A stretch of 64,000 bases of DNA, from positions 1 through 64,000 of the forward strand of contig NZ_SWLG01000019.1 in assembly GCF_005747095.1 (NCBI RefSeq). Reading direction: 5' to 3'. Below the pieces are notes generated by a model that was given only the letters and a program-made list of their open reading frames with translations, had not been told where the DNA came from and did no database searches. The DNA is from Exobacillus caeni. Lineage in GTDB: Bacteria; Bacillota; Bacilli; Bacillales; Guptibacillaceae. A program made the position numbers and the translations under genes. Of this stretch, positions 25,592 to 35,400 are shown one piece after another. Position 1 is the first letter of the stretch; each line of letters starts with the position of its first letter.

Positions 25592-26761
25592 TTAATCTAA
25601 CAAATTTATTTCTAAAGTTTCTTTCACATTCTCTTCTCCATTTTCATTTTGCCTGATAACCTCTATTGTTGCTTCCTCGTCATTTTTCCAATGAACCCTG
25701 AAATTTTCAGGGGTGTAAGTCTCCCCGGGTACATATTCTTTATACTTTTCTAAAATACTGCCCCTATTTCCGTAATAAATTCTTACGGTAGAATTTATTA
25801 CTTCGTTAAATTCATTTGAATACGTTGTTTCCCGAAACTCGATTACATTTTTAAGGTTTGGCGAATCGCTCGTTTTAAATGTGAAAAAGCCAATAGTTTC
25901 TTCTTTGTTGTTAGGGGAGGAGCCCACAGATTCTTTTTCCTCAAATTCTTCACTGGTTCCCACGAAAGTAACGGTAATGCGTTCAGGATCTTGTTCTTCT
26001 CCATATAAAGTTATTGTAGCTGCACCGTCATTTTTCCATGTGACGAGGACATTGGAAGAGTCCAGCGTTTTTCCATCATTGCGAATGGTTCTGTCTTTGT
26101 GTTCTGATCCATATTTAATTCTGACTGAAGATGGGCCAAACCAGAATGCCTGTCCTTTTTGCACAACTGTAACAGTGTTTATATGATTCGGTGACCGACT
26201 TGATACAAGGACATTTTCTTTAAAATGCATTTCATAAGAAAACATGCCAGCCATCAAGATGACCGGTCCTAATATTATTATTGCAGTCCAGATGAGACAC
26301 CCCGAATTCCTCTTGCTTCCGGTACGTTTCCTCGTTAAAAATGTCCACCACCAATAGAGGAGATATAAATACCCAAAAAGTGATAGAAAAGCCCAAAACG
26401 AACCCTGTTGTAACTGCCACAAGAAGTATTCCACTTCAGTCGGACCTTGTCCGTTTCTATGAATGTTACTCAGCAATTTGATTAATGAAATAACAGCCAG
26501 CGCAGCAACGGATCTTTTAACGTTCTTTTTTCGAATAAGACTATAAATAGCAGCTGGCACAGTAATATATGGCAGGTACTGTAACACTACAATGACTATC
26601 ACTAGAACTCCAAAGTAAGAAATGCCGGATATATAGGAACCCTCTGTTAGGACTCCCCAGGCCAGAAGCGTTATGGCAATAAAGACAACTGCCCATATCA
26701 TACAGCCCCATTTAGCCTGCTTTCTGAAACGTTCAACCATGTTATTTAATTCTTCATCCAT
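25592..26761 (-). CDS. membrane protein with duplicated extracellular domain, function unknown
   Basis: A 389-residue protein with four to five hydrophobic segments in the first 190 residues and a soluble C-terminal half that is an internal duplication. The first copy has SPNHINTVTV, VRIKYG, VLVTWKNDGAATITLYG; the second has SPNLKNVIEF, VRIYYG, FRVHWKNDEEATIEV. Each reads as a small beta domain. It weakly recalls a DUF found in other Bacillaceae membrane proteins (DUF5412-like), but I cannot confirm this. It is convergent with tadC. AAAGGAAG lies upstream of the start. Confidence 0.6.
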   Translation of the reverse strand: MDEELNNMVERFRKQAKWGCMIWAVVFIAITLLAWGVLTEGSYISGISYFGVLVIVIVVLQYLPYITVPAAIYSLIRKKNVKRSVAALAVISLIKLLSNIHRNGQGPTEVEYFLWQLQQGSFWAFLSLFGYLYLLYWWWTFLTRKRTGSKRNSGCLIWTAIIILGPVILMAGMFSYEMHFKENVLVSSRSPNHINTVTVVQKGQAFWFGPSSVRIKYGSEHKDRTIRNDGKTLDSSNVLVTWKNDGAATITLYGEEQDPERITVTFVGTSEEFEEKESVGSSPNNKEETIGFFTFKTSDSPNLKNVIEFRETTYSNEFNEVINSTVRIYYGNRGSILEKYKEYVPGETYTPENFRVHWKNDEEATIEVIRQNENGEENVKETLEINLLD

Positions 26762-26814
26762 CTCATAGTGCTTCCTTTATTTGTTAAGTTAAATTCATTA
26801 TACAGTTTTGAAAA

Positions 26815-26827
26815 GGGGTCTGACCCC
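26815..26827. repeat. single REP-like palindrome GGGGTCTGACCCC
   Basis: A 13-bp palindrome with a central T, the same design as the GGTGCCTGGCACC unit but a different sequence. A T run follows (GATTTTTTT), so it may also terminate transcription. Confidence 0.5.
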
Positions 26828-26967
26828 GATTTTTTTGTGGATAACTCAAATCTATGACTTTTTACTTATTTGGTGGATGAATTCTTATCAGTTCTGAGGA
26901 CTTTCTGACTGTTAATCTAGTAGATTGTTGAAAATTCAATAAAATTTTGGCAAAATGATAGAAAGAG

Positions 26968-27068
26968 TGAAAACGTTTGCTCATCGACTGCGGATAATAT
27001 ATATCCTTTTTAAAAAAGTTAAAATGCAAGCGTTTTCTTTTTCAGTGCAATTTATGCAAACGATTTCA
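26968..27068 (+). promoter_or_regulatory. three catabolite/LacI-type operator-like sites
   Basis: TGAAAACGTTTGCT (26968-26981), TGCAAGCGTTTTCT (27025-27038) and TGCAAACGATTTCA (27055-27068) each resemble the cre consensus bound by CcpA or the related operators of maltose regulators. The third fits fully. They precede the amylase gene, so repression by preferred sugars is likely. No gene lies in 26762-27139. Confidence 0.6.
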
Positions 27069-27139
27069 CTAAACGGTTTTCGGGAGGTGAAAGAGCTTTA
27101 ATTTTGTGGAAAAAACTACTTTTCTAAGGGGGAAATAGA

Positions 27140-30100
27140 GTGCAGCGAAAGAGAATTAAGTTTCTGTCGTATGCTTTAATCTTTGCATTATTCGTTCAGT
27201 TTTTTGCAACGGCAGTCCCTGTTGTAAAGGCGGAAGGAACGAGCAACGATCGCATAGTCACACTAGTAGGAAGCCTGCAGGATGAATTGGGAGCAGCAGG
27301 TGAGTGGGATCCGACGGCAGAAGCTACCCAAATGGAGGCTGTTGGCAATAATTTTTACAAACTTTCAGGAACACTTCCAGCAGGAAAATACGAATATAAA
27401 ATAGCGATAAACGGAACATGGGATGAAAACTATGGGTATGGCGGAAAGAACGGTGGTAACTTTACAATTGAACTTGCTGAAGAGACCGCCGTCACATTCT
27501 ATTACCATGACGGCACACATGCGGTAGCTGATACTACGTGGTACAGTCCCATTCCGACAGAAAAGCAGCCACGTATCACGGGCGATATACAACCGGCAAT
27601 CAATGCTGGCGATGGATGGAGCCCTGCAACATCTACAGCGCTTTTGACTGATGATAATTTTGATAACATTTACACTTACACAGCAAACGTTCCAAAAGGA
27701 AACTATGAATATAAGATTGTTCTTGGCAATGACTGGGGAGAGGAGTATCCGGGTTCAAACGCGAAGTTAAATGTACTAAGCGATGAACGAATTACGTTCT
27801 TCTTTAACAAGGAGACAAAAGAAGTGAGAACAGACTATAACCCGGCCGGTTCAGACAATGCAATAAGCAAGGACAAGCTCTACCACAACACGTGGGAAAA
27901 AGCTTATCGAATTCCATTTGGAGCGGTAAAAGCAGGAGAGGAAGTAACGCTTCGTATCGCTTCCAAACAGGACGATCTAACCCAGGCGAATGTTTATTTG
28001 AAAAACAATAACACGGGAACATCAAAGCTTTTATCTATGAAAAAAGCAGGAACTGCAAACGGACAAGACTTCTGGGAAGCAACATTTGTACCTGAAGCAA
28101 AGGGAGTCTACGGTTACAAATTTATCGTCCATGACCAGGAAGCTAAGGCAGAATACGGTGAGGATACCGCGGAAGGAAATACAGGGAAAGCGACAGACAG
28201 CAATGCGGAACTTTTCCAGTTAACGGTATTTGATCCGGGCTACCAAACGCCGGATTGGATGAAAGAATCAGTAGTCTATCAAATCTTTCCTGACAGATTC
28301 TTTAATGGGAATGCTACTAATGACACAGCAAAGGAAACGGCTCGCGGCAACGAACCGATCGAGCACCGTGATTGGACTCAGCTGCCGGACAATCCTCGTT
28401 TAGTTGATAAAGAAGGGTATAATGGTGACGAAATCTGGAGCAACGATTTCTTTGGCGGTGATGTCAAAGGCATCCAGGAAAAGCTGGATTATATCCAGTC
28501 ACTCGGCGTTAATACAATCTATATGAATCCAGTCGCAAAAGCAGCATCGAACCATAAGTATGATGCGACGGACTGGAAATCGATCGACCCGATGTTTGGT
28601 TCACCGGAAGAGTTTAAGGCGTTTACGGATGAGCTCGAGAATCGCGGCATGCACCTTATCATGGATGGCGTTTTTAACCATGTTGGGGACGATTCGATCT
28701 ATTTTGACCGCTATGGAAAATATGAAACAGTCGGAGCATATGAGTACTGGTCCCTGATCTATGACTTGATGAATGAAAAAGGACTAACTGAAGATGAAGC
28801 TAAAGCGGAAGCGCGCAGCCAGCTGGAAGCAGAAGGACAGGTCTTTAACGATGAGTACGGCTTCCACAACTGGTTTAATATTAAAAATGAAAAAGTGACC
28901 GGCGAGGATGGCAAAGAACATTACGACTACCAGGCATGGTGGGGCTTTGATTCCCTTCCTGAGATAGAGAGTGTGCCCGGGGATGCAGTGAACTATGACA
29001 GTGAGCTGAACAACCAGAAGTTTGCTGATTACATCATGTATGACGAAGATTCCGCGGCTAAGAAATGGATCACAAACGGTGGGTCTGGCTGGCGTCTGGA
29101 TGTAGCAAATGAAGTGGATATGGAATTCTGGCGCGAGTTCCGCAAAGAATTAAAAGCAGACGAATTCGCCGGCACCGGAGCAACATTAAAGGAAGGCGAG
29201 AAACCGCTGATCCTTGGAGAAATCTGGGACGATGCATCGAAGTACTTCCTTGGCGATCAATATGATTCCGTTATGAACTATCGTTTTGAACAGGCGATCA
29301 TGGGCTTTTTAAAAAGCGGTAATGCAACAAGCACCGATGCACAGCTGACTGCAGTGAAAGAAGATTACCCGAAAGAAGCTTATTATGCTCTTATGAACTT
29401 GATGGGTTCACATGATACGCCTAGAGCAGTCTATGTTTTAGGTGGTGGGACAGATAGTTATGAAAAAGCAGAATTTGACCCGAACTATAACCATGAACTT
29501 GGCGTGAAACGATTGAAGCTCGCTTCGATCATTCAAATGGGATATCCTGGTGCACCGACAATCTATTATGGAGATGAAGCAGGTGTCACTGGCTCGAAGG
29601 ATCCTGATGATCGGCGAACTTATCCATGGGGAAATGAAAACCAGGACTTAATCGCACATTATCAAAAGGTAGGAAAAGTTAGAACTTCGAATGCCGGCCT
29701 TTTTGCATATGGAGATATCGAAACGCTTTATGCAGAAGGTGATGTTTATGCCTTTGCGCGAATGACTGATAATGATTTTGGAATTGTTGCGATCAACCGT
29801 GGCAATACAGCCCAAACCGTTGAGTTGGATGTTAAAGGATTGTTAAAAAATAACATCAGCCTTACAGATCAGCTCGATACTGGATATGCAGTGGCCTCTG
29901 CATCAGGAAAAGTAACCGTAGAGGTACCGGCGATGTCCGGCCGCATGCTTGTGGCAGATGATGGACAGGACCTTAGCTTTCCGCAAACGGTAACAGATCT
30001 ACAGGCAACAGCAGGACAGGGTAAAGTTGAATTAGCATGGAACGGCGATGCTGCACAGTACAAAGTCTATCAATCTACATTAAAAGGCGCGCTGTATGAA

Positions 30101-32602
30101 GAAGTTGCAACGGTTTCTGGCAACTCGGCAACCATCGAGAACCTTGCCAACGGGAATGAATACTACTTTGCAGTCACTGCGGTCGATGCTGACGGAAACG
30201 AATCTAAAATGGTTGAAACGGATGAAGCCACTATCCCGCATTACGACCTTACGAATGCATGGGTTGGAAACGTCACGCAACTGGACGATCAGATTTTAGA
30301 CCTTTCTAAGAGCTTTGATATTAACGCAGAAGCCTGGATCGAAGGAGCGACAGAAAACGGACAAGCAGAAGGGCTCATCGCGAAGCTTCAAGTGAAGCAT
30401 GAAAATGATGAAAGCTGGACGGAAACAAAAGCAACTTACAGTGGTCAGACAGGAAACAACAATCGGTTCACCGCTGCCTTCCGTCCACTGGAAACAGGAA
30501 CTTACACATACCAGTACGCATTCTCTACAGATAGCGGGAACACGTGGAAAACAACAGAAGCTTTAACGGTCGCGTTTACACAAAATACAGAAGATACAAA
30601 CGCTCCGGCAGCAAGCGTCGAACTTGAACAGCCGATCCAGGAGTCCGGCCAGGTTAACCTTTCCTGGAACCTGGTGGACGCAACAGATCCGTTCTTAATC
30701 GGTATCGAGCGTGACGGAAAGATCATCAAGCTGCTAAGCGATACAACCGCAACAAGCTATACCGATCATGCGGTTGAAAACGGAACAGAGTACACATATC
30801 GGGTAAAGGTCTTTGACCAGGCTGGAAATACAGTGACTTCGAATACAGTGGCTGTCACTCCGGATATCGTTATGGTGGAAGTGACCTTTAAAGTACATGC
30901 GCCGGAATATACGCCGTTAAATACTAAGATCACGATGCCTGGCGATCAGAACGGATGGAGCACGAGTGCGTGGGAAATGTCCCGTAACGGGGCCGTAACA
31001 CCGGACTGGGAAATCACAAAAGAGTTCCCTGAAGGCACAACGATCACGTACAAATACGTGAAAGGCGAATCATGGGATCAGGAAGGCCTTCCAGACCATA
31101 CTCGTAACGATGTATCGGATGACGATATAAGCTATTATGGATACGGTGCTCCGGGAACAGACTTAAAAGTAACCGTAACAAACCAGGGCAACAACAAAAT
31201 GGTAGTGAATGATGAAATCCTTCGCTGGATCGACCAGCCGGTTGTTATCACATCACCTGCCAATAACAGTACAGTTAATGCTGACACCGTTACGGTAAAA
31301 GGAAATGCGATCAAAGAAGGCGTGCTTACAATAAACGGTGAACAAGTAACGATTAACCCTGACATGACGTTTGCCCATGATGTGAACCTTGATTATGGCA
31401 AAAATGAAATCAAGGTTAGCATCGAGCCATCCGAAGAAAACAAAACAGAAATCTTTAAAGATGACGGCGGTGCGATCGGTAAAAATACGAAAGAGTATAC
31501 GATTATTGTGAATCGCCCGATACAAAAAGTGAGCGTAAAAGAAGCACGTGAAACTGGAACCGATAAAACAGTTCAAGTAGAAGGCGTCATCACATCGAAG
31601 CCAGGCGTGTTTGGCGGAAAAGGATTCTACCTGCAGGATGAAACAGGAGGCCTGTATGTTGAGGCAACCGAAGACCTTGAGCTTCAAGCAGGAGACGTTG
31701 TGAAAGTTAATGGAATCATTGCTGAAGAAAACGGCGACTTCCATTTAACGGATGTAACTGTTGAAAAAGTTGGATCACAGGAACTTCCAGAACCTGTGAC
31801 ACTGACTGCTGATCAGGTGGACGAAAGTGTTGAAGGGCAGCTTGTTAATCTGGATGGTGTAACGATCGAAGATATCGTTAACCAGGAAAGCGGATTCTCT
31901 TTCACAGTTGAGAAAGACAGAAATACAGTGAATGTGTTCATCCACGAAGGAAGAGGCTTAACAATCGATAACTTTATCTTTGAAGCGGGCGATACGGTGG
32001 ATTTGACTGGTATCGTCGCCCAGAACGGAGAAAAGTATGAGGTGAAGCCTCGCCAATCAGGCGATATCCTTTTCGCTGACTTTGGAAATGAAGTCAATGC
32101 AGTCATCGTTCAACCGAAAGTAAAGAAGAACAAAACCAAAGTCTTCAACAAAGACGTGGCAGAAGTGCCTGAAAACGGCAAGCTAATCGTAAAAGTGGAA
32201 GAAACCGACCTTACTTTAGCATTAAACCCTGAGCAGATTCGACAGCTTAAGGAAAAGAACGCAGAAATCGGTATTCAAAACGACGATGTTCTAGTTATGA
32301 TTCCAGCAAATAATTTCCCGGGACATAAAGAGACAAAAATCGAGCTTAAGGAAGAGAAAAGTGTAGAAGGCGCAATAACACCCGTCTATAGCCTCTCTGT
32401 AACCCAGGGGAAAGAACAGATCGAAACATTCGAAGATAAAGTACTTGCTGCTTTTAACGTAGAAAACATGAAAAATCAAAATCTAGTTTTCAAAAACTAC
32501 AATGAGCAAACAAAAGAATGGCAGCAACTCGGAAGTGTAACCCAGGACAAGATGATCATCACCAAATCAAACCAACTAACAAAATTCGCAGTGTTTAAGT
32601 AA
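27140..32602 (+). CDS. secreted multidomain GH13 alpha-amylase/pullulanase-type enzyme
   Basis: A 1820-residue secreted starch hydrolase. A signal peptide ends near residue 31 (VVKAEG). Two X25-like modules follow (about 35-125 and 145-225; both carry KYEYKI/NYEYKI), then a CBM34-like Ig module (about 240-360). The GH13 barrel spans about 370-800: DGVFNHVG near 508, nucleophile Asp654 in GWRLDVANE, acid/base Glu694 in LGEIWDD, Asp759 in GSHDTPR. Two Fn3-like modules, a starch-binding-like module (about 1250-1340), a glucodextranase-like module and two OB-like modules (about 1460-1648) follow. There is no LPXTG or SLH motif. It probably debranches and hydrolyses starch or glycogen outside the cell. 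The start is GTG 27140 behind AAGGGGG. Confidence 0.9.
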   Translation: MQRKRIKFLSYALIFALFVQFFATAVPVVKAEGTSNDRIVTLVGSLQDELGAAGEWDPTAEATQMEAVGNNFYKLSGTLPAGKYEYKIAINGTWDENYGYGGKNGGNFTIELAEETAVTFYYHDGTHAVADTTWYSPIPTEKQPRITGDIQPAINAGDGWSPATSTALLTDDNFDNIYTYTANVPKGNYEYKIVLGNDWGEEYPGSNAKLNVLSDERITFFFNKETKEVRTDYNPAGSDNAISKDKLYHNTWEKAYRIPFGAVKAGEEVTLRIASKQDDLTQANVYLKNNNTGTSKLLSMKKAGTANGQDFWEATFVPEAKGVYGYKFIVHDQEAKAEYGEDTAEGNTGKATDSNAELFQLTVFDPGYQTPDWMKESVVYQIFPDRFFNGNATNDTAKETARGNEPIEHRDWTQLPDNPRLVDKEGYNGDEIWSNDFFGGDVKGIQEKLDYIQSLGVNTIYMNPVAKAASNHKYDATDWKSIDPMFGSPEEFKAFTDELENRGMHLIMDGVFNHVGDDSIYFDRYGKYETVGAYEYWSLIYDLMNEKGLTEDEAKAEARSQLEAEGQVFNDEYGFHNWFNIKNEKVTGEDGKEHYDYQAWWGFDSLPEIESVPGDAVNYDSELNNQKFADYIMYDEDSAAKKWITNGGSGWRLDVANEVDMEFWREFRKELKADEFAGTGATLKEGEKPLILGEIWDDASKYFLGDQYDSVMNYRFEQAIMGFLKSGNATSTDAQLTAVKEDYPKEAYYALMNLMGSHDTPRAVYVLGGGTDSYEKAEFDPNYNHELGVKRLKLASIIQMGYPGAPTIYYGDEAGVTGSKDPDDRRTYPWGNENQDLIAHYQKVGKVRTSNAGLFAYGDIETLYAEGDVYAFARMTDNDFGIVAINRGNTAQTVELDVKGLLKNNISLTDQLDTGYAVASASGKVTVEVPAMSGRMLVADDGQDLSFPQTVTDLQATAGQGKVELAWNGDAAQYKVYQSTLKGALYEEVATVSGNSATIENLANGNEYYFAVTAVDADGNESKMVETDEATIPHYDLTNAWVGNVTQLDDQILDLSKSFDINAEAWIEGATENGQAEGLIAKLQVKHENDESWTETKATYSGQTGNNNRFTAAFRPLETGTYTYQYAFSTDSGNTWKTTEALTVAFTQNTEDTNAPAASVELEQPIQESGQVNLSWNLVDATDPFLIGIERDGKIIKLLSDTTATSYTDHAVENGTEYTYRVKVFDQAGNTVTSNTVAVTPDIVMVEVTFKVHAPEYTPLNTKITMPGDQNGWSTSAWEMSRNGAVTPDWEITKEFPEGTTITYKYVKGESWDQEGLPDHTRNDVSDDDISYYGYGAPGTDLKVTVTNQGNNKMVVNDEILRWIDQPVVITSPANNSTVNADTVTVKGNAIKEGVLTINGEQVTINPDMTFAHDVNLDYGKNEIKVSIEPSEENKTEIFKDDGGAIGKNTKEYTIIVNRPIQKVSVKEARETGTDKTVQVEGVITSKPGVFGGKGFYLQDETGGLYVEATEDLELQAGDVVKVNGIIAEENGDFHLTDVTVEKVGSQELPEPVTLTADQVDESVEGQLVNLDGVTIEDIVNQESGFSFTVEKDRNTVNVFIHEGRGLTIDNFIFEAGDTVDLTGIVAQNGEKYEVKPRQSGDILFADFGNEVNAVIVQPKVKKNKTKVFNKDVAEVPENGKLIVKVEETDLTLALNPEQIRQLKEKNAEIGIQNDDVLVMIPANNFPGHKETKIELKEEKSVEGAITPVYSLSVTQGKEQIETFEDKVLAAFNVENMKNQNLVFKNYNEQTKEWQQLGSVTQDKMIITKSNQLTKFAVFK

Positions 32603-32625
32603 AAGACAAAGTCTGTGCCAAATTC

Positions 32626-32675
32626 GGTGCCAGGTACCCGATATGGACAACTGTCCATAAACGGTGCCTGGCACT
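32626..32675. repeat. 50-bp palindromic repeat (REPIN-like), copy 3
   Basis: Outer units GGTGCCAGGTACC and GGTGCCTGGCACT flank ATGGACAACTGTCCAT. Two outer positions differ from the consensus. It follows the amylase stop by 23 bases. Confidence 0.88.
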
Positions 32676-32810
32676 TTTATTTATTTGTTTTTTTGTCATA
32701 TCGCCAGGCGATATGACTAATAGGTACCTGATCTTCTCATTATTGAACATTCCCTGTTTGATTTTCTTAGTGGGTTTATTAATTAGAAAGAAATTGAAAC
32801 AGAAAGAGAT

Positions 32811-32823
32811 GGTGCCTGGCACT
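32811..32823. repeat. solitary outer unit of the 50-bp repeat family
   Basis: GGTGCCTGGCACT alone, 135 bases after copy 3. The rest of the 32603-32938 gap has no gene that I can support. Confidence 0.7.
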
Positions 32824-32938
32824 GTTACAGTAATGCACCTAAAATATTCAAAATGATAGTCTTTTAGGCCCGTTTCTTTTGGTGGTTTTTTGAGTAAAAT
32901 TAATCTAGTTTTTTATTAACCATTAAGGCGGGGATGTA

Positions 32939-34636
32939 ATGTTTAAAAAAGGGTCCATGGCAGTTTCTACTTTGGTAGCTGCAGCACTTTTTGCTTCAAG
33001 TTTTGCCACTCCAGCGGGTGCAGAAGATTTTGGTATTAAAAATTCATTGTTTGAAAAAAAGAAAGAACAAGTATTATCGGTGCACCAACAGCTTTTAGAG
33101 GAAGGACAGATTGCTTCTGCAGCTAGTTCTTCTGTTCAGGCAACTGTTGCCCAGTCTCCTACAGTCACTTTTACAAATGAAATTGATGGTTATAATTACC
33201 ATGAATATTTGTTTGACACAAAAGGAGGAACGTTCACGGTTGTACCAACCCATAGCGCTTTAGAAGAAGTTGATTACTTTATTTATAATGTTACGACAGA
33301 GGAAGTTTTTGAACCGTCAGAGGGAGAAAAATACGATTTACCGGCAGGAACGTATTATTTAACCGTTTTAGGCTATAGTGAACAGCCAGTAAACTACCAG
33401 TATCAACTTTCAGGGCCTTTAACATTTATACCTGATACAGATCTGCCAGAAATAAACGTAACAAAACCTATGCAGCATGATCACCGCTTGCCAAAAGGCT
33501 CTTCTTCAAAACAACTTGTAGAAGGAACGAGTGATGGTTTGGAGCTGTTCCTGCAGGTGAACAACAAGCCTGATATTCTTCCTGGTGGACCTTTTAGCAA
33601 GCAAGTAGAGCTGCATAAGGGAGATAATGATCTATTGTTTATCACTGAAAATGCAAGTAGCAACAAGACCTGGTCTTTTTATAATATGACATTGCCCGGG
33701 ACTTCAAGAATCGGTGGAAAGGACAGGTACGAGGTATCTGCTAACGTTAGTAAGACTTTAGCTTCTTATGGGTATGACAGTGGAACAATCTTTATTTCCA
33801 GAGGAGATGTCTTTGCTGATGCACTGGCAGGTGGGCCGCTTGCATCCTTAGAAACGGCACCAGTGATGTTAACTAGAACAGACTCACTGACTCAAGAGGT
33901 GAAAAATCAAATACTAGCACAGCACCCGTATCGTGCAGTAATCCTTGGAGGAACTGGCTCGGTTTCAACAAGTGTAGAAGCTCAGCTTAAACAGCTTGGT
34001 GTTAGACAGATTGAAAGAATCGGAGGCAAAGACCGTTACGAAGTGTCTGCAAAAATTGCCAATGAACTAGTTCCTTATACCGAAACTGATACAGCATATA
34101 TTGCAAGCGGGGAAGTATTTGCGGATGCTCTTTCTGCATCATCTGTAGCAGGTATCGAAGGAGCGCCAATCTTACTTGTGAGAAAAGATTACGTACCGGA
34201 TTCTGTTAAAACATTTATTAAAAACAACCCAAACATTAAAAACTTTGTAATCGTGGGTGGAACTGCAACTGTTACTGAAAAGGTATCCACGCAGCTAAAG
34301 CAACTAAGATCGGGAGCAACGCTTGACCGTTTGGCCGGGAAGGACCGTTACGAAGTTGCAGTCAACGTGGCAAAGTACGGTATGGATACTTTGGGAATGG
34401 ATCTTAGCACCCTTGTTTTTGCCAGAGGAGATGTCTTCTCTGACGCGTTATCAGGATCCCCATTAGCCGCTGATCAATGGGCTCCAATCCTGCTAACCAG
34501 AACCGATAGAGTAGAAGATAAAGTAAACACATTACTAACCGAACATCACGGTGAAACAGACCATATCTTCATTCTTGGCGGAACAGGATCTATTTCAACC
34601 AATACAGAAAGCCAATTATCAAAGCATATTCAATAA
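32939..34636 (+). CDS. secreted CWB2 cell-wall-binding protein
   Basis: A 565-residue exported protein. A signal peptide ends near ATPAGA-ED (about residue 28). The N-terminal region (about 60-160) looks like a PPC/jelly-roll module (YHEYLFDTKGGTFTVVP). Three CWB2 repeats begin near residues 257, 360 and 463, each with R(I/L)xGKDRYEV and FADAL/FSDAL. CWB2 trimers bind anionic wall polymers non-covalently and hold proteins on the surface. No catalytic domain is visible, so it may be an adhesin or structural surface protein. The ribosome site is AAGGCGGGG. Confidence 0.88.
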   Translation: MFKKGSMAVSTLVAAALFASSFATPAGAEDFGIKNSLFEKKKEQVLSVHQQLLEEGQIASAASSSVQATVAQSPTVTFTNEIDGYNYHEYLFDTKGGTFTVVPTHSALEEVDYFIYNVTTEEVFEPSEGEKYDLPAGTYYLTVLGYSEQPVNYQYQLSGPLTFIPDTDLPEINVTKPMQHDHRLPKGSSSKQLVEGTSDGLELFLQVNNKPDILPGGPFSKQVELHKGDNDLLFITENASSNKTWSFYNMTLPGTSRIGGKDRYEVSANVSKTLASYGYDSGTIFISRGDVFADALAGGPLASLETAPVMLTRTDSLTQEVKNQILAQHPYRAVILGGTGSVSTSVEAQLKQLGVRQIERIGGKDRYEVSAKIANELVPYTETDTAYIASGEVFADALSASSVAGIEGAPILLVRKDYVPDSVKTFIKNNPNIKNFVIVGGTATVTEKVSTQLKQLRSGATLDRLAGKDRYEVAVNVAKYGMDTLGMDLSTLVFARGDVFSDALSGSPLAADQWAPILLTRTDRVEDKVNTLLTEHHGETDHIFILGGTGSISTNTESQLSKHIQ

Positions 34637-34647
34637 GTTTCTAGTAG

Positions 34648-34697
34648 TAGTGCCAGGCACCCTTCGTGGACATTTGTCCACGGACGGTGCCTGGCAC
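34648..34697. repeat. 50-bp palindromic repeat (REPIN-like), copy 4
   Basis: AGTGCCAGGCACC and GGTGCCTGGCACC flank GTGGACATTTGTCCAC. The inner palindrome has compensating changes at both ends (A to G and T to C), so base pairing is kept. It lies just upstream of the transposase gene. Confidence 0.9.
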
Positions 34698-34791
34698 CTT
34701 TTTGTATTCGCTCTCCTTCATTTATGGTAATCTAAAATTACCCTTCAAAAGTTCCCTCGTTTTACAAATCCCCATTAAAAGGAGTGTTTCA

Positions 34792-35370
34792 ATGCCTCGT
34801 AAGCCAAGAGTATGGTATCCTGGCGCAATGTATCACATTACAAGCCGCGGAAACCGAAAAGCCCCTTTATTTCTCGATGATTATGACCGTAACTTCTACC
34901 TAAGACTCCTCCAAAACACGAAAGAAAAGATACCGTTCAACCTCCTCTCATACTGCTTAATGACAAATCATACCCATCTTCAATTACAAACTAGCGAAAG
35001 TTCAATCACTAAAATAATGCTTCAGATCAATACTTCTTATGCTAAGTACTTTAATAGAAAATATGACTTAGTAGGCCATGTATTCCAGGGAAGATACGGA
35101 GCAGAGTTAATAGAAAACCAGGAATATGAGATAGATGTAAGTAAGTACATCCATCTTAATCCATGCAGAGCTGGTATGGTTCAGGAGCCTGAACATTATC
35201 TATGGAGCAGCTATACATCATACCTGGCCCCTGGTACTCTAAACAAATATTCCCTTGTTTCCCCACAACGAATTCTCTCTTACTTTCCAGACCAACAAAC
35301 ATATAAAAAGTATATTGACGCTCCAACCCCTTTAAAACAAAACATCGTCCTCCTCAAAAAGACAAAATAG
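34792..35370 (+). CDS. REP-associated (RAYT-like) Y1 transposase
   Basis: A 192-residue single-domain Y1 transposase of the IS200-like superfamily, group RAYT. MYHITSRGNRKAPLF opens the domain; the HUH metal motif is in CLMTNHTHLQLQ, a candidate catalytic Tyr lies in INTSYAKYFNRKY, and KYIHLNPCRAGMV and WSSYTSY are family markers. Such single-copy enzymes are thought to spread REP/REPIN palindromes rather than move themselves. ATG 34792 follows AAAAGGAG; the longer frame from 34666 would run through the repeat copy. A complete repeat lies upstream and a half repeat begins two bases after the stop. Confidence 0.88.
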   Translation: MPRKPRVWYPGAMYHITSRGNRKAPLFLDDYDRNFYLRLLQNTKEKIPFNLLSYCLMTNHTHLQLQTSESSITKIMLQINTSYAKYFNRKYDLVGHVFQGRYGAELIENQEYEIDVSKYIHLNPCRAGMVQEPEHYLWSSYTSYLAPGTLNKYSLVSPQRILSYFPDQQTYKKYIDAPTPLKQNIVLLKKTK

Positions 35371-35371
35371 A

Positions 35372-35400
35372 ATGGATGTCCATTAGTGGTGCCTGGCACC
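35372..35400. repeat. half copy of the 50-bp repeat next to the transposase
   Basis: A shortened inner palindrome ATGGATGTCCAT (35372-35383) and one outer unit GGTGCCTGGCACC (35388-35400); the left outer unit is missing. A further GGCACC lies at 35409-35414. Confidence 0.8.
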
